Positions 57,841-64,000 of a stretch of 64,000 bases of DNA are shown here, piece after piece (position 1 is the stretch's first letter; each line of letters begins with the position of its first letter). The stretch is from Mytilus trossulus. Taxonomy: Eukaryota; Mollusca; Bivalvia; Mytilida; Mytilidae. Where the stretch lies: the NCBI RefSeq assembly GCF_036588685.1, contig NC_086378.1, positions 32,031,578 to 32,095,577 on the forward strand, read 5' to 3'. A program made the translations under genes and the position numbers. The notes under the pieces were generated by a model. It worked only from the letters and a program-made list of their open reading frames with translations. It did not search any database and was not told the DNA's origin.

Positions 57841-59095
57841 CAACATATGTAATACCTCTTACTATTGAGTTATGTCATAAGTAAAGCTTAGTTTTAAACC
57901 TATACTCATTAAGCTAATTTGCACAATTAGATTTTGTTCTCCCCCCCAAAATATAGGTATGGATTTAATTTCTTTCTCTTTCTGGTGGATTTTCAAAATT
58001 TAGTAGTATTTGATTTATTTGTTTTCAATTGGAGTATTTGACCATTACAGAAATGATACAACTATTGTACATGTAGTTGATATTTAAAAAAATGAATAAA
58101 ATTTAAAAATGGTAAATTTTTGCAAAGAATTGCTCTTCCTTTTAGATATTTTCGTTTTGAGTAAACTATTAGTAAATTTAAGCACAGCTTTTAGTAATGA
58201 ATCATGGAGAAGCAAGTTAGGTAAAATTCTCACAGTTTGTATACAAGCTTCATATATCTAATATAAGTGCAAGGTTTTCAGTTATTCTTTTAAGTTTTAG
58301 TTTTGAAAAATTTACGTTTTCTAAAATATGTCACAGTTTTCAAGAAATAAAATAGCTGTCACTTAGGGCGTTTATTGTAAAACTATTTTGGATTTAAAAG
58401 AAACGTACATATATTTTTTTGTATTCTTGAAAAAAACATCATCGAAATAAACTTTTTAAATTATTTTATTGAGTCCTTCTGTAAGATCTGACTTCACACT
58501 CATCATTGAAACCCAAATGCGAGTGGTTTATTTTTAGGTGGAATATAAAACTACAGGGAGATAACTCTGTAAAAATCACCCAAATGTTTAATAAAGTTCT
58601 CTTTGTAAGGAAATATAAAGCTTCTTATCAATGATAAAATAAATAGTGTTTGTCAAACTACTGTATTTCAAATGAAGTTTTTCAGATAAAATGTGTGGTT
58701 AAAGTTTTTGAAATTGTTATATTTTTGTATACATATTTTTCAAAATTTTATGAAAATTAAACGAGTCAAATTAATTTTAGGTCAATTTGAATTTTCATTC
58801 TCAATATCTACCTCATATCTTTACATTATTTATGAAATGAAAATTGAAAAAGATCTATGCAAAAAAAAACCCGAAGAGTTAAAATAATTTTTTATCAAAT
58901 TATGTATGTATGTTATTCTATAATATTTATTAAAGCGTCAGTTCTAAAAACTGTCTTGTTTTATATGATATTAATTTATAATTTGTCGAGGGTGTTTGGA
59001 TGAAGAAGTAGTGGGAATTAGAATATATTCAGATTGCATTAGTATACACTGTAAGAATATTTAAACAAGCACACACACTTGCATCTCACAATGAT
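57841..59095. other. Cryptochrome 3' UTR and downstream spacer
   Basis: AATAAA occurs at 58095-58100 and again near 58346 and 58447, giving several possible poly(A) sites for the cryptochrome gene. Beyond this only AT-rich sequence is seen, including the 58693-58887 open frame, which has no family features. Confidence 0.45.
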
Positions 59096-59108
59096 TTACA
59101 TGTTTATT

Positions 59109-60380
59109 TAGCTCACCAGGCCCGAAGGGCCAAGTGAGCTATTCTCATCACTTGGCGTCCGTCGTCTGTCGTCCGGCGTTAACTTTTACAAAAATCTTCT
59201 TCTCTGAAACTACTGGGCCAAATTAAACCAAACTTGGCCACAATCATCATTGATGTATCTAGTTTAAAAATTGTGTTTTTTGACCAATCCAACCAACCAA
59301 AATGGCCGCCATGGCTAGAAATAGAACATAGGGTTAAAATGCAGTTTTTGGCTTATAACTCAAAAACCAAAGCATATAAAGCAAATCTGACATGGGGTAA
59401 AAGTGTTTATCAGGTCAAGATCTATCTGCCCTGAAATTTTCAGATGAATCAGACAACCCATTGTTGGGTTGCTGCCCCTAAATTGGTAATTTTAAGGAAA
59501 TTTTACTGTTTTTGGTTATTATCTTGAATATTATTATAGATGAAGATAAACTGTAAACAGCAATAATGTTCAGCAAAGTAAGATTTACAAATAAGTCTAC
59601 ATGACCAAAATGGTCAGTTGACTCCTTTAGGAGTTATTGCCCTTTATAGTCAATTTTTAACCATTTTTCGTAAAATCTTAGTTAACTTTTACAAAAATCT
59701 TTTCCTCTGAAACTACTGTGCCAAATTTTACCAAATATAGCCAGAATCATTATTAGGCTATCTAGTTGAAAAATTGTGTTTTGTGAACAGGCAAACCAAC
59801 CAAGATGGCTGCTACGGCTAAAAATAGAACATAGGGGTCAAATGCAGTTTTTGGCTTATAACTCAAATTCCAAAGCATTTAGAGCAAATCAGGGGTAAAA
59901 TTTTTCATCTGGTCAAGATCTTTTTGCCCTGAAATTTTTAGATGAATCGGACAACTCGTTGTTAGGTTGCTGCCCTTAAATTGGTAATTTTAAGGAAATT
60001 TTGCTGTTTTGGGTTATTATCTTGAATATTATTATAGATAGAGATAAACTGTAAACAGCAATATTGTACAGCAATTTAAGACTCAAAAATAAGTCAAAAT
60101 GACCAAAATGGTCAATTGTAAGAAGTTATTGTCCTATAAAATCAAATTTTAACAATTTTCATAAAATTTGTAAACTTTTACTAACATTTTCCACTGAAAC
60201 TACACGGACAAGTTCATTGTAGATAGAGATAATTGTAAGCAGCAAGAATGTTCAGTAAAGCAAGATGAACAAACACATCACAATCACCTAAACACAATTT
60301 TGTCATGAACTGTCTGCTTCCTTTGTTTAATTCACATATACCAAGGTGAGCGACACAGGCTCTTTAGAGCCTCTAGTTTG
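59109..60380 (+). repeat. 'gctcacc' dispersed element with 504-bp internal tandem repeat
   Basis: It starts 'agctcaccaggcccgaagggcc' and ends 'ccaaggtgagcgacacaggc', 'tctttagagcctctag'. The internal unit 'gttaacttttacaaaaatct...ctctgaaactact' begins at 59179 and again at 59683 (504 bp apart), with a degraded third start near 60173. The unit includes 'caaaatggccgccatggct' / 'caagatggctgctacggct'. Fragments of the same family are at 31530-31660, 61510-61798 and 62671-62740. Non-coding. Confidence 0.75.
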
Positions 60381-60719
60381 AAAGCACATTATACTTTGCA
60401 TCTATATGTGAGGGTGCGGATGGGAGTTTACAGAATAGATATTAATAGGCAAAGGAAAGAATTGAGAAAAGTGGTCCAAAAAAAAAATGAGTTTACATAT
60501 ATAATGAAGAGGTGCTAAACTATAAAGAAAAGGGCAAAAGTTAGCAAAAAGAAAAGAGAATATTGCCTTAACATTTAAAGAATACAGAAATGTCAGACCC
60601 ACTATCTAGACCCTCATGTCTGTAAGCACAATTTCTTTCTTTCTAAAAAACGTTTTCTGTTTATTTTAGATATGATGAACTCGTCTTATAGAATTATATA
60701 TGGAGGTTACAAGATATCA

Positions 60720-60885
60720 CATTGTGCAGAGGCAGATTTAGAGGGGGGCAGGGGTCCCGGGCCCCCCTTTTTGGGAAACATTTTGGTTGCTTATATAGGG
60801 AATCACTGAAGTGTGACTGGAGCGGGCCCCTTCTTTGGCCAGTCATTGGGACCACTTCTGAAAAATTCTGGATCAGCCACTGTTG
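60720..60885. repeat. Short dispersed repeat 'ggcagatttagagggggg'
   Basis: It has 'ggggtcccgggccccccttt' near the left and 'aaattctggatcagccactg' at the right. This is the same sort of 'aggggtggatccag...' family seen at 46745 and 47505. Confidence 0.45.
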
Positions 60886-61849
60886 TGTAGTAGTCCACAC
60901 TGATGTCCTCACCAAATAAAGATGTGGTCTCAAATCATCTGCAATAAGCTGATTATGCGAAAATTATTTGAGCCAAATTGGAGGAGGATTCTGATTCCCA
61001 CTTCACCCTACTTCCCAAATTGTAATATTGATTGAAGGATATATTAACCATGAATGCTATTATACAAATGTGTGATTTACATTTTTGTTTACCAAAGATC
61101 ATTCACTCTCTGGAATAAACTCCATTTAATATGTTAGAAATCAAAAGTCTAGGAGGTCAATGTGTAATTCATTTCTAAGGTATAAGAATTTTTAGTCATT
61201 ATGGTTTTAATTTTATTTCGCTGACTGTTCTGTTTTGTCCGTTTAAAGATACGTTTCCAGAAATGACAGTTGAATGATAATGATCCGACACCTGTATTTT
61301 CCATCTGATTCAAATAACTACAATTCAGTAACATTTGGTTCACACTGACCCAGATATATGTTATGCCTTAACAAAAGATGCGTAGTAAATGTTAGAGACC
61401 GTGACCTAACTGCACATATGGAATGTCACAGCTGCCTTATGATGTTGATAACTATAGAATTACTGGTTAAAAAATATTTAACTACAAACGAGGAGGGGTA
61501 TGGCTTTTTGTCTGAGTCTGTTTTTTTTCTGCCCTGAATTTTTCAGACAAATCTAAGAATCAGTTGTTGGGTTGCTGTCCCTGAATTAGTAATTTTTAGA
61601 CTGAAATTTTGCAGTTTTTGGGTATAATCTTGAATATTATTATAAATAGAGATAAACTGTAAACATCAATAATGGTCAACAAAGTAAGATCTTCAAATAA
61701 GTGGACATAAACCAAAATAGTCAATTGACCCCTTAAGTATTTGTCCTATATAGTAAATTTTTAACAAATTTTCGGAAATTTTTGTAATCTTAATTTTAAT
61801 ATTTTGGACTTCAAAGACGCTGTTGTTTTTTTTGTCGATTTCAAACATA

Positions 61850-62140
61850 CCTTTAATTGGAATTGAATTCGAATCAAATTCGCTTATCGCGTTCACACAC
61901 TCTTCGTTTTAATTCGAATTAAATAATTCGCATTAGAAATACGTTTTTGTTAATCCGAATTAAAAGTCAACTTTGTTAGGACAGTAAAGCGAATTCGACG
62001 CGCATTCCAAGTCGAATTAGAATTGACGTTAGGACGTTAAACGTTTCGAATGCGATTTAAACTAATTCGAATTAGTTAATGCGAATCGAATTCGAATCAG
62101 TTAATGCAAATCGAATTCGAATTACGTGTGAACTCAGCAT
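61850..62140. repeat. Cluster of 'aattcgaatt' palindromic words
   Basis: About ten copies of gaattcgaat / aattcgaatt, each self-complementary, within 290 bp. Outer words 'cgcgttcacac' (61890) and 'cgtgtgaactc' (62124) are roughly complementary. Base use differs from the neighbouring AT-rich DNA by its many CG steps. Likely a foldback element. Confidence 0.6.
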
Positions 62141-62159
62141 AATACTAAGTTGCCAATTG

Positions 62160-62650
62160 AAACAGGAAGATGGCAAAACGTGATCAGAGAAAACCGCTTT
62201 TGCAGTCTATGTTACAAATTCGACAGATAGGTGACGAATATCATTATATATTTAAATGCAATTTCTTCCATCAAAAACGAAAAGAGTCTTTAACTGCATA
62301 TTTTACAAAACGACAAAATACAGATAAATTCTCTGAAGTTATGTCAAGTACAAGAAAACCAGTTCTGAAGAAGCTTTGTTCCTTGATAAAAAATATTGAT
62401 ACTTGTGTTTGTACTCCTGTCTTGTAACTTTTCAATTTGTAACCTCTCTCGCTTGTTGTGTACATATTGTAAATGTTTATTGTCGTATTTGATTATAGCT
62501 CTTCATCTTTTATATAAGCTTTGGATTTCAAATATTTTGACTACGAGCATCACTGAAGAGACATGTTTTGTCGAAATGCGCATCTGGTGCAACAAAATTG
62601 GTACCGTTGATTTTATTATCTCTGTACCGATGTAATGCATTGGCTTTATG
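62160..62650 (+). mobile_element. 5'-truncated LINE tail with C-terminal Cys/His motif
   Basis: A frame at 62170-62427 encodes the end of a jockey/CR1-like RT protein: 'QIGDEYHYIFKCNFFHQKR' with the typical IGDE(Y/F)H..F.C...R spacing, then a polar C-terminus. The 3' UTR follows with 'gagcatcactgaagagacat', 'cgaaatgcgcatctggtgc', a LINE tail I recognise from bivalves. Inserted in the 'gctcacc' fragment. Confidence 0.7.
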
Positions 62651-62744
62651 AGAATAAAGATACGAAGCAAAAAAAGAAACTACGGAGACAAATTTAACCA
62701 AACTTGATCACAAACGTCAATAGGGTATCTAGTTTTAAAAATGT

Positions 62745-63535
62745 GCTCATTGATAGAACACATATAAATAAAGACTTACTTGATAGTATGCATAGTTATT
62801 ACTTGAATTTACTTTTCTTATGTACATCATAATCAACTTTAACCTTTGTAGACTTTGCAAACATTTTTTTTAATCGTTATTTAGCTACAAATTCGAGAAT
62901 GATAACCTTTGAAGATTGTTTAGATGCTATCGATGCATTGTCATCGCAGCTTTATTCAATATTTACTTTGTAGAATGCTCGAATCTAGTTTTCCGGGGTA
63001 ATGTCCCTTTGAGCTTAGCATGTTTGCCTTGCATATCACTTCCCCTGTTATCAGTTATCATACGATATAATTTTTAATTCTGAACTTAGTTTGATTTTTT
63101 GATAAATATGATGTTTATTAGAAATAAAGGAAAGGGAACATTTGTGATTAAGTAAAACATTTTTTTATTGGGAAAATTACTATTATGAAATCAGATCGAG
63201 TAAAATTTAATGGTCCCTAACAAAATGCATACCCCCTCTCCTTCATAAAATAATGGTCAGTACCTTTGTTGGCATTTTCACTTGTTATCTAAATTGACGA
63301 TATAAGCTATACATATATTTATTTATTTTTTTCTCTGATTATTAATGGTGTCTTTACACCAAATTCGTTGGGTGTTGGATGTATAGTGACTGATATTTTA
63401 GTCTTATATGCATGATTTTTGTTGTGAGGAATGTATAAATTTCCAATCACGTCCGGTCTGTTTTTTTTCTGCTGGGTGTCGATCTGATGAGTTATTTACA
63501 CCTTGTTTGACTGATTCTTAAAGTGTATAATTATG
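62745..63535. other. Non-coding, nothing recognised
   Basis: AT-rich; open frames are short and without family features. No further exon of a neighbouring gene could be supported. Confidence 0.4.
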
Positions 63536-63539
63536 TGGT

Positions 63540-64000
63540 ACTGTTTCACCACTTTCCCATGTTATGATTGAGAGGGTTTATGGCCAGCAATCATTCGAGC
63601 CACACCACTTTCTTTATATGCCTGTTCCAAACAGGAACCTCTCAACGAAATGCCTGTTCCAAGCAGACTTGAAACCTTCAACGAGATACCATATAACAAT
63701 GGTTTAACAACTATACAAGTTAGCATAAGCACGCGGCCTTCAACAATGGACAGTCACAAAAATCATCAGCTATAAAAGGTCCCGAAATGATAAATAGTAT
63801 ACAATTCAAACGAGAAAATTAACGGCTTGATTTAAGTAAAAAAAAAACAACAATAAACGAAAAACAAACGTCGGATATACAACAAAAGACAACCACTGAA
63901 TAACATGCTCATACATACTGTGACCGGTTTAACATGTAAGCGGGCGCACAACCCATCCTAACCTGAGACAGCGTTGTAACAGTACAACATATATGACTAA
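63540..64000 (+). repeat. Dispersed repeats at the right edge
   Basis: 'ggtttatggccagcaatcattc' leads into two near-identical words 'atgcctgttccaaacag' / 'atgcctgttccaagcag' (63618 and 63650). Then the 'gatgtggtat' family continues: 'cacgcggccttcaacaatgg', 'gctataaaaggtcccgaaat', 'caaacgagaaaattaacgg'. The right end 'cctaacctgagacagcgttg' also occurs at about 46028-46042 as 'ccctaacctgggacagtgg'. Confidence 0.6.

Larger units (their letters stand above)
61510..62740 (+). repeat. 'gctcacc'-family fragment split by a nested insertion
   Basis: 61510-61798 matches the internal unit ('ccctgaatttttcagacaaat', 'tgaatattattata', 'caacaaagtaagat') and 62671-62740 continues it ('gaaactacggagacaaattt', 'tctagttttaaaaatgtg'). 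The order agrees with the intact unit at 59179-59690, so ~870 bp between them is inserted. Confidence 0.65.

Overview
The window is animal (metazoan) nuclear DNA. It is AT-rich and intron-rich, with GT-AG introns of 0.3 to 9 kb and a dense load of dispersed, tandem and foldback repeats. Several repeat families look like those common in bivalves: the element starting 'gctcaccaggcccgaagggcc', the 'gatgtggtatgattgcc' family, and the 'atgcccc...ggggcat' family. Together with the gene set this points to a marine bivalve, most likely a mussel (Mytilus-like). That assignment is inference, not proof. There are no bacterial operons or CRISPR arrays.

Four host genes can be assembled by joining exons. 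(1) Minus strand, 765-4600, open at the left edge: a secreted chlorophyllase-like alpha/beta hydrolase, five exons recognised, with a problem at the exon 3/4 join. (2) Plus strand, 7746-11278: a two-exon testis-specific serine kinase, closest to TSSK4, 326 aa. (3) Minus strand, 18746-28201: an eight-exon HERPUD1/Herp orthologue, 361 aa, with an N-terminal ubiquitin-like domain and a C-terminal membrane hairpin; it works in ER-associated degradation. (4) Plus strand, 39941-57840: a six-exon cryptochrome/photolyase-family flavoprotein of 775 aa, probably of the plant-like cryptochrome type found in marine invertebrates, with a ~197-residue N-terminal extension.

Between and inside these genes lie mobile elements. 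A jockey/CR1-like LINE remnant with three frameshifts occupies 28726-31145. A non-LTR retrotransposon with a restriction-like endonuclease lies at 32743-37827 as a head-to-tail pair: a 5'-truncated copy followed directly by an apparently full-length copy with an intact 1135-aa ORF. The two are nearly identical, so the insertion is recent, and the order is what reverse-transcriptase template jumping would give. Non-autonomous elements include two foldback elements whose inverted ends are arrays of short tandem repeats (8654-10110, with a 6-bp target duplication, and 27262-28006), a TTA-flanked MITE inside a 41-bp minisatellite (38165-38982), a TIR element with target duplication (19220-20241), a TA-type element with ~70-bp TIRs (50974-51369) and a tRNA-derived SINE with a 9-bp target duplication (43178-43537).

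The four genes do not form a functional pathway; they are neighbours with independent roles (secreted hydrolysis, sperm-type kinase signalling, ER stress, light sensing or DNA repair). No single stretch clearly encodes a new multi-gene system. The most interesting items are the tandem retrotransposon, the cryptochrome with altered substrate-pocket residues, and the nested minisatellite/foldback elements.
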